Shown: positions 36,851 to 45,793 of the stretch, in pieces | Position numbering within the stretch: the first letter of the stretch is position 1 | Layout: each line of letters starts with the position of its first letter | NCBI GenBank assembly: GCA_017532825.1 | Contig: JAFXIT010000065.1 | Location: 1 to 52,631 of the forward strand | DNA: 52,631 nucleotides | Source: Clostridia bacterium | GTDB taxonomy: Bacteria; Bacillota; Clostridia; Oscillospirales; QAMX01 | Direction of reading: 5' to 3' | Notes under the pieces: model-generated | Databases searched by the model: none | What the model was told of the DNA's origin: nothing | The model's input: the letters and a program-made list of their open reading frames with translations, nothing else | Position numbers and translations under genes: made by a program

Positions 36851-36879
36851 ATTTTACCACATTATTCTGAAAACTGCAA
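36851..36879 (-). promoter_or_regulatory. Promoter of the aminotransferase-trpS-tagO-wecB operon
   Basis: On the minus strand, TTGCAG (36874-36879), a 17-bp spacer and TAAAAT (36851-36856) form a good sigma-A promoter. Confidence 0.65.
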
Positions 36880-36903
36880 ACCCTTTCAGGGAAATTTCTC
36901 CTC

Positions 36904-37161
36904 CTAAATTACCTCGATATTCCATTTTCTACAAAGCAAAGCGAGTCTTGCGTCTTTTTCGGGGGTTCGGACGGGGTCTTTGATGACCGTCACGCTTATA
37001 TTGCACAGCCGACTTAAATGCATTGCTGCAGAAATTGAGAACTCATTTTCGCAGACAAAAAGATGCCCTTGAAGCAGTCTGGCATACTGAATTGCCAAAA
37101 GCAGGATAACGCCGCAAAAAACGAAAAAACAAAATAATACAAACAGTATAATTTTGAACAT
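36904..37161 (-). CDS. Small single-pass membrane protein, unknown function
   Basis: The 85-residue protein has one strongly hydrophobic N-terminal helix (residues 3-26, rich in Phe and Cys). A short soluble domain with an alpha/beta feel follows (CENEFSISAAMHLSRLCNIS, then EKDARLALLCRKWNIEVI). TAGGAGGAG lies before the ATG, so it is probably translated. It sits between the ECF-gene terminator and the next promoter, so it needs read-through or a promoter I cannot see. Not recognised. Confidence 0.65.
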   Translation of the reverse strand: MFKIILFVLFCFFVFCGVILLLAIQYARLLQGHLFVCENEFSISAAMHLSRLCNISVTVIKDPVRTPEKDARLALLCRKWNIEVI

Positions 37162-37185
37162 ATTGCGGCTCCTCCTAAAAATAAA

Positions 37186-37213
37186 GCGTCCACTGCAGTC
37201 TATGCGTGGACGC
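37186..37213 (-). terminator. Terminator after the ECF transporter gene
   Basis: GCGTCCAC (37186-37193) and GTGGACGC (37206-37213) form an 8-bp stem. On the minus strand it is followed by TTTATTTTT. Confidence 0.85.
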
Positions 37214-37227
37214 CTTAAAGTGTGAGG

Positions 37228-37773
37228 TTATTTTGCGTGGAACATCTTTATGAGCTTGGATATTCCTTTGTAAACGACAAAGGTGATCGCTCCGTTTATA
37301 CCTGCTTTTGCGAGATTAAACGGGATTATGCCGGGGAGTAAAAGGTTGGCAACGCTCTTTACCGGCCAGCCCGTGAACAGGGGGGTGATAAGAAGGTTTG
37401 CAGGTATCATTATTGCGGCCATTGAGATTATTCCTGCCGCAATTGCAATGGCGGCTGTTTTTTTGCTTGGCTTACGTCTGTATATAAGGCCGGTAACTGT
37501 CACATAGGTGCCGGTTGCTATAACATGCATTATTATTCCGTATATCCCGCTTGCGGCACTTACTGTAAGCCCCTGGATGACCGATGCGATCAAGGTTACG
37601 GCAAGACCTGCAGGGACACCGAACGCAAAGCCGCATATCAGTATGGGGATATCGGCAGGGTCGTATTCAAGAAACGGCGCTGCAGGAATTAAAGGAAAAT
37701 GAATAAGAGCTACAAGAGCTACCGAAACTGCGGCCAAAAGGGCCATCGTTGTAAGCTTTCGGGTGTTGTTCAT
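37228..37773 (-). CDS. ribU: ECF transporter S component, riboflavin type (RibU-like)
   Basis: The 181-residue membrane protein has about six helices. It begins TRKLTTMALLAAVSVALVAL, then FLEYDPADIPILICGFAFG, typical of RibU/ThiT-type S components that bind a vitamin and dock to the shared EcfAAT module. The FMN riboswitch in its leader identifies riboflavin or FMN as the likely ligand. TTTTTGGAGG precedes the ATG at 37773; a longer start would run back into the terminator hairpin. The energy-coupling genes are not in the window, as expected for group II ECF systems. Confidence 0.9.
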   Translation of the reverse strand: MNNTRKLTTMALLAAVSVALVALIHFPLIPAAPFLEYDPADIPILICGFAFGVPAGLAVTLIASVIQGLTVSAASGIYGIIMHVIATGTYVTVTGLIYRRKPSKKTAAIAIAAGIISMAAIMIPANLLITPLFTGWPVKSVANLLLPGIIPFNLAKAGINGAITFVVYKGISKLIKMFHAK

Positions 37774-37784
37774 TGATATGCCTC

Positions 37785-37821
37785 CAAAAATAAAATGTCC
37801 GAAAGAAACAGCTTTCGGACA
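37785..37821 (-). terminator. Expression-platform terminator of the FMN riboswitch
   Basis: On the minus strand, TGTCCGAAAG (37821-37812) pairs with CTTTCGGACA (37805-37796), followed by TTTTATTTTT. The T-run ends just before the ribosome binding site of the ECF gene. FMN binding would favour this terminator and switch the gene off. Confidence 0.88.
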
Positions 37822-37837
37822 CAGCGACAAAGCACAC

Positions 37838-37948
37838 TGCTTCTATCATCCGGACTTTACCGTCGGCACAGGAATCTCACCTGTTCGGCCTTCTGACGAA
37901 GGTTAGCGGGCTATACCGCCGGTAGGGGAATTTCACCCCACCCCGAAG
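37838..37948 (-). promoter_or_regulatory. FMN riboswitch (RFN element)
   Basis: Read on the minus strand, the element starts CTTCGGGGTGGGGTGAAATT and continues through TACCGGCGGTATAGCCCGC. After GATTCCTGTGCCGACGGT it closes with AGTCCGGATGATAGAAG. These are the conserved blocks of the RFN aptamer in the right order, with outer CTTC/GAAG helix P1. It sits between a consensus promoter and a terminator ahead of the ribU-like gene, so it controls transcription in response to FMN. Confidence 0.97.
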
Positions 37949-37965
37949 CTGTTAAATTTTATATA

Positions 37966-37994
37966 ATTATATGCTCTCGGAAGCATTTTGTCAA
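37966..37994 (-). promoter_or_regulatory. Perfect sigma-A promoter of the FMN riboswitch-ribU transcript
   Basis: On the minus strand, TTGACA (37989-37994) and TATAAT (37966-37971) are separated by 17 bp, a full consensus promoter. Its -35 box is one base from the -35 box of the divergent aldo/keto reductase promoter. Confidence 0.9.
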
Positions 37995-37995
37995 C

Positions 37996-38024
37996 TTGCT
38001 TTTAGATGCGTTATGAGGTAAAAT
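37996..38024 (+). promoter_or_regulatory. Promoter of the aldo/keto reductase gene
   Basis: TTGCTT (37996-38001), a 17-bp spacer and TAAAAT (38019-38024). It is back-to-back with the FMN-riboswitch promoter. Confidence 0.6.
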
Positions 38025-38061
38025 ATATAGGGATGCTTTTATAATACGGAGTGAGCTTATT

Positions 38062-38985
38062 ATGAGATACGGATATATTGCAGGAGAACGAATTTCAAAA
38101 TTTATCCTCGGAACAGACGTTTTTTCGTTAAAAGACAGCGAACATGCATTCGAGCTTATGAACTGCTTTGTCGACAGTGGCGGAAATGCGTTTGACACCG
38201 CAAGACTCTACGCCGAGGGACAGAGTGAGGCGGTCATCGGAAGATGGCTTGCCGCCAATCCTGACAGTAGCGTCAAGATCATTTCGAAATGCTCTCATCC
38301 TACGCAGGGAATGCATATATCCCGTCTGTCAAAGGAAGAAATTGACGCTGACGTCAAGACGAGCCTTGAGTATCTTCCTAAAATTGATTTTCTTCTTCTG
38401 CACCGTGACGATAGATCTGTGGACGTAGGCGGCATAATGGAAAGCCTGCAGGCATGGATAGAAGACGGACGTGTAAAGCACATAGGTGCATCCAACTGGA
38501 GTGTTGAGCGGATTGCGCAGGCAAACGCCTACGCTGTTTCTCACGGCTTGACTCCGTTTTCTGTAAGCGAGATAGCCTGGAGCTTTGCAAAAATAACTCC
38601 TAAGGCATGGGGAGACGAGACCCTTGTGTGCATGACCGATGACGAGGGGAAAATATACCGAGAGACAGGATTTCCCGTATTGGCATATGCATCTCAGGCT
38701 AAAGGCTTTTTCACCAAGCTTCGCAATGAGAATATTGACAGCAAGGTGGAAAGCCGCTACCGTAACGATGAAAACGTTGCAAGAGCGGAGAAGCTTTGGA
38801 AGCTTGCCGACGAAAAGGGTGTGTCGTCGACAGCCGCCTGTGCGGCATACGTTGCGGGAGAACGTCTTAACGGATTTGCAATACTCGGGTGCAAGACAGT
38901 AGAACATCTTAAAGACAGTCTTTCGGCTGCCGATCTTGTGTACACCCGAGACGAGTTTGAAATGCTTTGCGGAGATGGGTTTTAA
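38062..38985 (+). CDS. Aldo/keto reductase
   Basis: The 307-residue protein is an NAD(P)H-dependent reductase of the AKR superfamily. The catalytic tetrad is visible as Asp45 and Tyr50 (FDTARLYAEGQSE), Lys76 (IISKCSH) and His114 (LLLHRDD). GRVKHIGASNWSVERI is the usual GASN motif. The substrate is a carbonyl compound not identifiable here. CGGAGTGAG lies before the ATG. It has its own promoter and is followed 3 nt later by the recD2 gene, so they may share a transcript. Confidence 0.92.
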   Translation: MRYGYIAGERISKFILGTDVFSLKDSEHAFELMNCFVDSGGNAFDTARLYAEGQSEAVIGRWLAANPDSSVKIISKCSHPTQGMHISRLSKEEIDADVKTSLEYLPKIDFLLLHRDDRSVDVGGIMESLQAWIEDGRVKHIGASNWSVERIAQANAYAVSHGLTPFSVSEIAWSFAKITPKAWGDETLVCMTDDEGKIYRETGFPVLAYASQAKGFFTKLRNENIDSKVESRYRNDENVARAEKLWKLADEKGVSSTAACAAYVAGERLNGFAILGCKTVEHLKDSLSAADLVYTRDEFEMLCGDGF

Positions 38986-38988
38986 ACA

Positions 38989-41226
38989 ATGGAGAACGGT
39001 AGAAGAATAGAAACACTGTCCGGACAGATCGTTGACGTCATTCATGCGAATGATGCCAGCGGATATTCTGTGCTTGAAATTGAAGAAGCCGAGGGCGGGG
39101 ACAGGGTTACTGCGGTCGGTTATATACCGTTTCCCGGGATCGGGGAGTTCCTTACTGCCAGCGGATACTATGAGGTGCATTCACGCTATGGAATGCAGTT
39201 TAAATGCATCGAAATGGATAGAGAGCTTCCGTCGTCTACGGGTGCGATGCTTAACTACCTTGCCTCGGGTGTTATAAAGGGTATCGGGAAGGTTACTGCC
39301 GCCAAGATCATTGCAAAATTCGGAGAAGATACGTTTGACGTTATAGAGTATCAACCGGAGTTACTTACACAGATCAAGGGAATTACCTTATCAAGGGCAA
39401 AGGAGCTTTCGGCTGAATTTACCACAAAGCTTGTCATCAAGGACCTAATGAGCTATATCGCAAAGTACGATCTTACTCCCTCAATGGCCTACCAGGTATA
39501 CCAGAACTTCGGCGCAAACTCGATCGAGATCATAACGGAGAATCCATACGTCTTGGCGCTTCCTCCGTTTTTTGCCGATTTTCCGAAGGTCGACAATATG
39601 GCTTTGTCTATTGGATTTGAACCCGATGATGACGTGCGCTTGGAGGCGGGAGCGGTCTTTGAGCTTCATTTCAATCAAAACGACGGCCACGTTTTCATAC
39701 CGTTTGACCTTTTGTGCGGTGTTACGGCAAAGCTTTTAAGAGCTCCGATAGATCAGGTCAGCCGTGCTGTTGCCGCTGCTGCCGAAAAAGGAATTATCGT
39801 GCGCCAACAGGCAGACGGATACGACGCCTGCTATCTTCAGCATCTGTACTCTGCCGAGGTACGCACTGCGGAGCGAATTGCATTCTGTTCCTCGTTAAAG
39901 TTTGATATGCCGCCAAATATCGACGAAGTTATTGCCGCTGTTGAAAAGCAGCAGGGGATAGAATATGATCAAAAGCAGATCGAAGCTATCAAGACTGCAG
40001 TATCCTCACCCATAATGGTACTGACGGGTGGTCCCGGTACGGGAAAAACAACAGCTGTACGGGGAATTCTTGCTGTTTTAGAGCGTATCGGCTCCAAGAT
40101 CGCTCTTGCGGCTCCTACCGGACGTGCAGCAAAACGTATGAGTGAGCTTTGCGGCCGTGAGGCAAAGACTATACACCGTTTACTGGAGGTTGGTTTTGAC
40201 CGCAACGGAATGAAGTTTTTACACGATCAGTCGGATCCTCTTGATGCTGATGCCGTTATTGTTGACGAAATGTCGATGGTGGATCTTACCCTTATGGATG
40301 CGCTTTTATCCGCAATGAAGAAGGGCAGCAGAATGATCCTTGTCGGAGACCCCGATCAGCTTCCCTCGGTTGGACCGGGTACCGTTCTTAAAAATATACT
40401 TGATTCCGGAGTCGTTAAAAACGTACATCTTGACAAGATATTCCGTCAAGCGCAGGAAAGTGATATTATAGTCAACGCTCACGCCGTAAACAGGGGTGAA
40501 ATGCCTACTCTGCATCACAACAAAAAGGATTTCTTTTTTATGAATCGCAGTGATGAGGAGGCTGCTGCGGAGACCATCGTAGAGCTCTGTGCACAGCGTC
40601 TTCCCAAGAGCATGGACTTCGACCGATACGAGATCCAGGTGATCTCTCCAAGCCGCAAGAACGGATGCGGGGTAGAGCTTCTCAACCGTATGCTGCAGGC
40701 TCGCCTGAATCCGCCTGCTCCGGATAAAAAAGAACGCCGTTTCGGTGAGGTCATCTTTCGTGAGCATGATAAGGTCATGCAGATCAAAAACAACTACGAT
40801 CTTCCCTGGAGAAAAAAGGACAGCGAGGAGGTCGGCCTTGGAGTATTTAACGGAGATATCGGTTTGATCAAAAGCATTGACTATGGTGCTCAGACACTTA
40901 CAGTTCAGTTTGACGATAAACTCAGCACCTATAGCTTTGATATGCTTGGCGAGCTTGAACACGCATACGCCGTAACGGTCCACAAGGCACAGGGAAGCGA
41001 ATTCAGGGCAGTGGTGTTTGCTGCCGTACTGAAAAATTCAAGACTTTTAAACAGGAGCCTTTTCTACACGGCTATAACAAGGGCCAAGGAAATGCTTGTC
41101 ATCGTAGGAGATCCTGAGAGTGTGGAAACGATGACTGCCAATAGAAATCGCCGCAAGCGACTAAGCGCCCTTACCGAAAGAATCCTTGCAGAGGTGGAGC
41201 ATGGCAAAGATCCCAAGCTGGCTTAA
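38989..41226 (+). CDS. recD2: RecD2-type ATP-dependent DNA helicase
   Basis: The 745-residue protein is a superfamily 1B 5'-3' helicase. The N-terminal part (about 1-330) contains the OB-like and HhH region (GVIKGIGKVTAAKIIAKFG). The helicase core follows, with Walker A TGGPGTGKTT near residue 346, VDEMSMVDLTLM near 426, VGDPDQLPSVGPGTVL and the C-terminal AYAVTVHKAQGSEF plus LFYTAITRAKEMLVIVG. RecD2 proteins act alone in DNA repair and replication restart in bacteria without RecBC. The end overlaps comF by 26 nt. Confidence 0.96.
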   Translation: MENGRRIETLSGQIVDVIHANDASGYSVLEIEEAEGGDRVTAVGYIPFPGIGEFLTASGYYEVHSRYGMQFKCIEMDRELPSSTGAMLNYLASGVIKGIGKVTAAKIIAKFGEDTFDVIEYQPELLTQIKGITLSRAKELSAEFTTKLVIKDLMSYIAKYDLTPSMAYQVYQNFGANSIEIITENPYVLALPPFFADFPKVDNMALSIGFEPDDDVRLEAGAVFELHFNQNDGHVFIPFDLLCGVTAKLLRAPIDQVSRAVAAAAEKGIIVRQQADGYDACYLQHLYSAEVRTAERIAFCSSLKFDMPPNIDEVIAAVEKQQGIEYDQKQIEAIKTAVSSPIMVLTGGPGTGKTTAVRGILAVLERIGSKIALAAPTGRAAKRMSELCGREAKTIHRLLEVGFDRNGMKFLHDQSDPLDADAVIVDEMSMVDLTLMDALLSAMKKGSRMILVGDPDQLPSVGPGTVLKNILDSGVVKNVHLDKIFRQAQESDIIVNAHAVNRGEMPTLHHNKKDFFFMNRSDEEAAAETIVELCAQRLPKSMDFDRYEIQVISPSRKNGCGVELLNRMLQARLNPPAPDKKERRFGEVIFREHDKVMQIKNNYDLPWRKKDSEEVGLGVFNGDIGLIKSIDYGAQTLTVQFDDKLSTYSFDMLGELEHAYAVTVHKAQGSEFRAVVFAAVLKNSRLLNRSLFYTAITRAKEMLVIVGDPESVETMTANRNRRKRLSALTERILAEVEHGKDPKLA

Positions 41227-41920
41227 GTTTCCGTTTTGGCTTGGAAGCTGTCTGGCAGAAATGATACTGCCTACGGTGTGCATAGGGTGCGGCAGATTCC
41301 TTGACCAACGGGAATACGAGTTTTGCCCTGAATGTCTTGAAAATGCACGGAAACGGATGCTCTCAAGGCCGATCCACATCAAATACACCGATTTATCCTT
41401 TGCTCCGTTTACCTACTCGGGTGTCGTCAGGACGGCCTTGCTTCAATTCAAATTCAACGGCAAGCCGCATTACGATAAGGCTCTTGCAAAGTATATTGCT
41501 TATATGCTTGTAAAGCTTGGAATTGAAAAGCCTGACGTGATAACGTATGTGCCGACATCGAATATGCGTGCTCGGAAAAGAGGATATGACCAGGCCGAGC
41601 TGATTGCCCGTAGAGTTTCCGAGATAGCCAATATTCCTTTGGTACGAGCGTTAGATAAGATCCGGAATACTCCTAAACAGTCCAAACTTTCCGCTTCCGA
41701 AAGGCATGGGAATGTACTGGGAGCGTACGATCTTACCGATAAGGCGTTTGACCTTTACGGCAAGCGGATACTGTTGATAGACGACGTAATCACTACCGGT
41801 GCAACAATGAGTGAGGCTGCAAAGACGCTTAGAGAGGTAAAACCTTCCGCTATTATTGGAGCGGCGGTGGCTAAAACAGGGAAATTCCACAAAAAACGGT
41901 TGAAATTAAAGCAGCAGTAA
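41201..41920 (+). CDS. comF: ComF family phosphoribosyltransferase-like protein
   Basis: The 239-residue protein has an N-terminal zinc-ribbon-like part (CIGCGRF and FCPECLENA) and a PRTase domain whose PRPP loop is ILLIDDVITTGATMSEA. VPTSNMRARKRGYDQAELIA is the typical ComF stretch. ComF is needed for DNA uptake in naturally competent bacteria and is widely kept in others. The start at 41201 follows GAGGTGGAGC; it lies within the end of recD2, giving a 26-nt overlap and probable coupling. The mreB promoter begins inside its last codons. Confidence 0.93.
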   Translation: MAKIPSWLKFPFWLGSCLAEMILPTVCIGCGRFLDQREYEFCPECLENARKRMLSRPIHIKYTDLSFAPFTYSGVVRTALLQFKFNGKPHYDKALAKYIAYMLVKLGIEKPDVITYVPTSNMRARKRGYDQAELIARRVSEIANIPLVRALDKIRNTPKQSKLSASERHGNVLGAYDLTDKAFDLYGKRILLIDDVITTGATMSEAAKTLREVKPSAIIGAAVAKTGKFHKKRLKLKQQ

Positions 41921-41928
41921 TATATAAT
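41900..41928 (+). promoter_or_regulatory. Sigma-A promoter of the mreB-murC-uxaC run
   Basis: TTGAAA (41900-41905), a 17-bp spacer and a perfect TATAAT (41923-41928). The -35 box lies within the end of comF. Confidence 0.78.
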
Positions 41929-41982
41929 AGTATATATTGCTTATAATTAGATAAAGTACGATTTCGGAGGTTGTCTGAATTT

Positions 41983-43011
41983 ATGTTTTCAAGCGATATA
42001 GGTATAGATCTTGGTACTGCGTCAATTCTCGTATACGTCAAGGGTAAAGGTATAGTTCTTCGTGAACCGAGTGTCGTTGCTCTTAATAAGGACACCGGAA
42101 AAATGCTTGCGGTAGGGGCGGAAGCGCAGAAGATGCTTGGACGTACTCCGGGTAACATAATTGCAATACGTCCCCTGCGTGACGGCGTTATATCCGATTA
42201 CGAAGTGACCCAGCGCATGATCAAGGAATTTATAAAGAAGGTCTGCGGCTTTCGTCTTTTAAAGCCCAGGGTCATTATCTGTGTGCCCAGCGGTATTACC
42301 GAGGTCGAGGAGCGTGCTGTATTTGATGCAGGACTTCAGGCAGGAGCAAGACAGGTATATCTTATCGAAGAGCCTGTTGCGGCGGCTATCGGTGCCGGTA
42401 TCGACATTTCCAAGCCTAACGGAAATATGATAGTCGATATAGGCGGTGGTACGACAGATATCGCTGTTATTTCGCTTGGCGGAATCGTTGAGTCCAGCTC
42501 AATAAAAATCGCCGGAGACAAGTTCGACGAGGCTATAATCAAGTATATCCGCAGAAAGCACAACGTCCTAATCGGTGAACGCACCGCAGAAGCTCTTAAG
42601 ATCGAGATCGGCTGCGTTTATCCGAGACCTGAGGAGCTTTCTATGGACGTCAAGGGACGTTGTCTTATGACGGGTCTTCCTAAGGTATTTGTGGTGAATT
42701 CAAGTGAGATCCTTGAGGCCTTTGAGGAGGTATCCGTAACTATTATTGAGGCGATACACGCCGTTATGGAACGCACACCGCCCGAGCTTGTTGCCGATAT
42801 TTCGACCAACGGTATCACTATGACCGGCGGCGGAAGTCTGGTATACGGATTTGATAAGCTCATCTCTAATCACACGGGCATTGAAACGCATATTTCCGAG
42901 GATGCCGTATCGTGCGTTGCGTACGGAACCGGTAAGGCTCTTGACAATCTGTCCATAATGCAGGAAGGTTCTACCAATATTTCGCGTAAGCGTCAGATAC
43001 AGAGAATGTAA
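41983..43011 (+). CDS. mreB: MreB/Mbl rod-shape-determining actin homologue
   Basis: The 342-residue protein has the actin-fold motifs of MreB: SDIGIDLGTASILVYVKGKG (phosphate 1), VDIGGGTTDIAVISLGGI (phosphate 2) and TGGGSLVYGFDKLI (adenosine). It forms membrane filaments that guide cell-wall synthesis. The ATG at 41983 lies 12 nt after CGGAGG; an in-frame TTG at 41971 touches the ribosome binding site and is unlikely. mreC and mreD do not follow, so this is an Mbl-like stand-alone copy. Its stop overlaps the murC start (TAATG). Confidence 0.95.
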   Translation: MFSSDIGIDLGTASILVYVKGKGIVLREPSVVALNKDTGKMLAVGAEAQKMLGRTPGNIIAIRPLRDGVISDYEVTQRMIKEFIKKVCGFRLLKPRVIICVPSGITEVEERAVFDAGLQAGARQVYLIEEPVAAAIGAGIDISKPNGNMIVDIGGGTTDIAVISLGGIVESSSIKIAGDKFDEAIIKYIRRKHNVLIGERTAEALKIEIGCVYPRPEELSMDVKGRCLMTGLPKVFVVNSSEILEAFEEVSVTIIEAIHAVMERTPPELVADISTNGITMTGGGSLVYGFDKLISNHTGIETHISEDAVSCVAYGTGKALDNLSIMQEGSTNISRKRQIQRM

Positions 43012-44378
43012 TGCAGATGAAGCTTATTGATAGGATACTTGAAGAAAACGGACGTATACACTTTATAGGCATCGGCGGCATAATGATGAGTGTTCTTGCG
43101 CTTGAACTCAAGCGTAGGGGAGCTAACGTGTCGGGCAGTGACCGTGATATGAGCGAGACGGTCTCAATGCTTATATCCAACGGTATCCCTGTTCAGCACG
43201 GACATATGCCGGAGGTAATTGACGGAGCGTCTTTGATCGTAAGAAATGCGGCCATAAAGGATGACTTTCCCGATATCGTAAGAGCCCGTGAGCTTGGAAT
43301 CCCCGTTATGGAGCGTCCTGAACTGCTCGGACTTCTTATGAAGGATTATGCTTGTCCGATTTGTGTTGCCGGAACTCACGGGAAATCTACTACCAGTGCT
43401 ATGCTTACCTCTGCGATGATGGCTGCAGGGTGTGATCCTACAGCTTTTTTAGGTGCAGTCCTTCCTGAGATCGGAGGAGCATATACACTCGGAGCAAAGG
43501 ATTATTTTGTTGCGGAATCCTGTGAATACCGCGATTCGTTCCTTAATTTGTTTCCGCGCATCGCCGTTATACTGAACGTCGAGGAGGATCATCTTGACTA
43601 CTTCTCGGGTATTGACCATATAGTGTCATCGTTTGCAAGGTTTGGATCCCTTGTCGGTAAAGACGGTTGCGTTGTTTATAATGCCGACAACCAAAACGCC
43701 GTCAAGGCGGCCAATATGTCGGGCAGAAAGACCGTCGGATTTGGTGTAGAAAACGGAGAATACCGTGCAATGAACGTCAGCTTGTCCGACGGATATCCCA
43801 AATACGAGCTCTTTAAAAACGGAGTTCATTTGGCGGATATTTCTTTGAGCATTCCGGGGATGCATAACGTGTTTAATTCGCTTGCGGTTGCTGCCGCAAT
43901 GGACGTCTGCGGAATTGCTCCGTCGGTAATAGCCTCCGGGATAAAGCAGTTTGGCGGGGTACTTCGACGTTTTCAACGGGTAGGAGAGCTCAATGGAGCC
44001 GACGTGATTGACGACTATGCACATCATCCCGATGAACTGAAAGCTACGATAAATACAGCCAGGAGCATGGGTGATCATCGAGTGGTATGCTGTTTTCAAC
44101 CGCATACCTATACCCGAACCGCTGCCTTACTTGACGACTTTGTGCAGGCACTTTCGCTTGCCGACAAGGTCATAGTTACGGATATATTTGCTGCGCGCGA
44201 AAAAAATACGGTGGGTATAACGAGTGAGGATATTACCGATCGGATAGATAATTCCGAGTATATTCCTTCTCTTGAAGGCTGCGAAAAGCGCCTGCGTGAG
44301 TTGGTACGGGCGGGAGATATCGTCCTTGTGTGCGGTGCCGGAAGTATTACCAAGGTTGCCAAGAATATTGTTAAATAG
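43011..44378 (+). CDS. murC: UDP-N-acetylmuramate-L-alanine ligase (MurC)
   Basis: The 455-residue Mur ligase has HFIGIGGIMMSVLALEL at the N-terminus, the ATP loop VAGTHGKSTTSAMLTSAM, AESCEYRDSFL, NVEEDHLDYF and DDYAHHPDELKATI. These identify MurC, which adds L-alanine to UDP-MurNAc in the cytosol. The usual GGIGMS motif reads GGIMMS. It overlaps mreB by one base; a second ATG at 43017 is also possible. Position beside mreB rather than in a dcw cluster is unusual but known for clostridia. Confidence 0.95.
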   Translation: MQMKLIDRILEENGRIHFIGIGGIMMSVLALELKRRGANVSGSDRDMSETVSMLISNGIPVQHGHMPEVIDGASLIVRNAAIKDDFPDIVRARELGIPVMERPELLGLLMKDYACPICVAGTHGKSTTSAMLTSAMMAAGCDPTAFLGAVLPEIGGAYTLGAKDYFVAESCEYRDSFLNLFPRIAVILNVEEDHLDYFSGIDHIVSSFARFGSLVGKDGCVVYNADNQNAVKAANMSGRKTVGFGVENGEYRAMNVSLSDGYPKYELFKNGVHLADISLSIPGMHNVFNSLAVAAAMDVCGIAPSVIASGIKQFGGVLRRFQRVGELNGADVIDDYAHHPDELKATINTARSMGDHRVVCCFQPHTYTRTAALLDDFVQALSLADKVIVTDIFAAREKNTVGITSEDITDRIDNSEYIPSLEGCEKRLRELVRAGDIVLVCGAGSITKVAKNIVK

Positions 44379-44392
44379 AAAAGGTGAGCGTT

Positions 44393-45790
44393 ATGAGCAT
44401 TATCCACGACGATTTTATGCTTCGTACCGAGACTGCAAAACGTCTGTATCACGATTATGCCGAAAATCTTCCCATAATCGACTATCATTGCCATCTTTCT
44501 CCTGCGGAGATCGCTTCCGACAAGAGATTTGCAAGCATAACCGAAGCCTGGCTTGGGGGAGACCATTATAAGTGGCGTCTGATGCGCATTAACGGTGTGT
44601 CGGAGGATTATATTACCGGACAAGCTGACGATTTTGAAAAGTTTATGGCATATGCCAAAACTCTTGAAACGGCAATCGGAAACCCGCTCTACCACTGGAC
44701 ACATCTTGAAATGAAGCGGTTTTTCGGTATTAACGAATATCTTACCGCCGATAACGCAAGAAAGCTTTATGATCAAATGAACGAGATGATCGTTTCTCCC
44801 GAGTTCTCTGCCAAGCGCCTTATTGAACGCTCACGAGTTGAGACTATCTGCACTACCGACGATCCGGTTGACTCCCTTGAATACCACAAAGCCGTTGCGG
44901 CGGAGCCGATAAAGAACTGTACTGTCAGACCTACCTTCCGTCCCGACAGAGCCGTGATCATTGAACGTGACGGATTTGATGAGTACATGAGGCTTCTTTC
45001 TGCTGCATCCGGTATTACCGTTGACAGCTTTGACTCTATGAAAAAAGCGCTGTCCAATAGGATTGAGTTTTTCCATGATAATGGATGCAGACTTTCCGAC
45101 CACGACTTCGGTAAGCTGCCTGAAGTCATCTGCGATGAAGCCCTGGCTTCAAACGCCTGGGAAAAGAGAGCCAACGGCGGGGTGCTTACCGATAGGGAGA
45201 TAGATGCGTATAAGACCTGCATCATGCTTTACCTTGCCGGTGAATTTTCAAAGCACGGCTGGACAATGCAGCTGCATATGGGCGCAATGCGAAACAACAG
45301 CTCGAGGATGTTTGCTTCTGTTGGCAAGGATACGGGCTTTGATACTATGTCCGACTATGAAACGGCGTATCGTCTGGGAAGACTGCTCGATGCGATCGAC
45401 AGCTATGCAGAGCTTCCGAGAACCGTGCTGTATTCACTTAACCCAAAGGATAATTACGCTCTTGCGGCGCTTTGCGGCTGTTTTACAGCACCGGGGGTGA
45501 GGGGAAAGACCCAATTCGGATCGGCATGGTGGTTTGTTGACCATAGGGACGGCATGGAAAAGCAACTGCGTGACACGGCGTCGCTTAACCTTTTGTCCTG
45601 CTTTATCGGAATGCTTACAGATTCCAGAAGCTTCCTTTCTTTTCCCAGACACGAATACTTCCGCAGAATCCTGTGCAATCTTCTTGGTGAATGGGTTGAA
45701 AACGGAGAATATCCTAAGGATCAGGCACTTCTTTCACGTATTGTCGAGGGAATTTGCTATAAAAATGCGAAGGACTATTTTGCGTTTTAG
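44393..45790 (+). CDS. uxaC: Glucuronate isomerase (uronate isomerase)
   Basis: The 465-residue protein is the usual length of UxaC. It shows IIDYHCHLSPAEIASDKRF (metal His-x-His), ICTTDDPVDSLEYHKAV, MQLHMGAMRNNSSRMFASVG and the C-terminal LGEWVENGEYPKDQALLSRI with KNAKDYF. It converts D-glucuronate to D-fructuronate or D-galacturonate to D-tagaturonate in pectin and glucuronide breakdown. AAAGGTGAGCG precedes the ATG. It follows murC by 14 nt without a visible promoter; no other uronate gene is present. Confidence 0.95.
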   Translation: MSIIHDDFMLRTETAKRLYHDYAENLPIIDYHCHLSPAEIASDKRFASITEAWLGGDHYKWRLMRINGVSEDYITGQADDFEKFMAYAKTLETAIGNPLYHWTHLEMKRFFGINEYLTADNARKLYDQMNEMIVSPEFSAKRLIERSRVETICTTDDPVDSLEYHKAVAAEPIKNCTVRPTFRPDRAVIIERDGFDEYMRLLSAASGITVDSFDSMKKALSNRIEFFHDNGCRLSDHDFGKLPEVICDEALASNAWEKRANGGVLTDREIDAYKTCIMLYLAGEFSKHGWTMQLHMGAMRNNSSRMFASVGKDTGFDTMSDYETAYRLGRLLDAIDSYAELPRTVLYSLNPKDNYALAALCGCFTAPGVRGKTQFGSAWWFVDHRDGMEKQLRDTASLNLLSCFIGMLTDSRSFLSFPRHEYFRRILCNLLGEWVENGEYPKDQALLSRIVEGICYKNAKDYFAF

Positions 45791-45793
45791 GCT

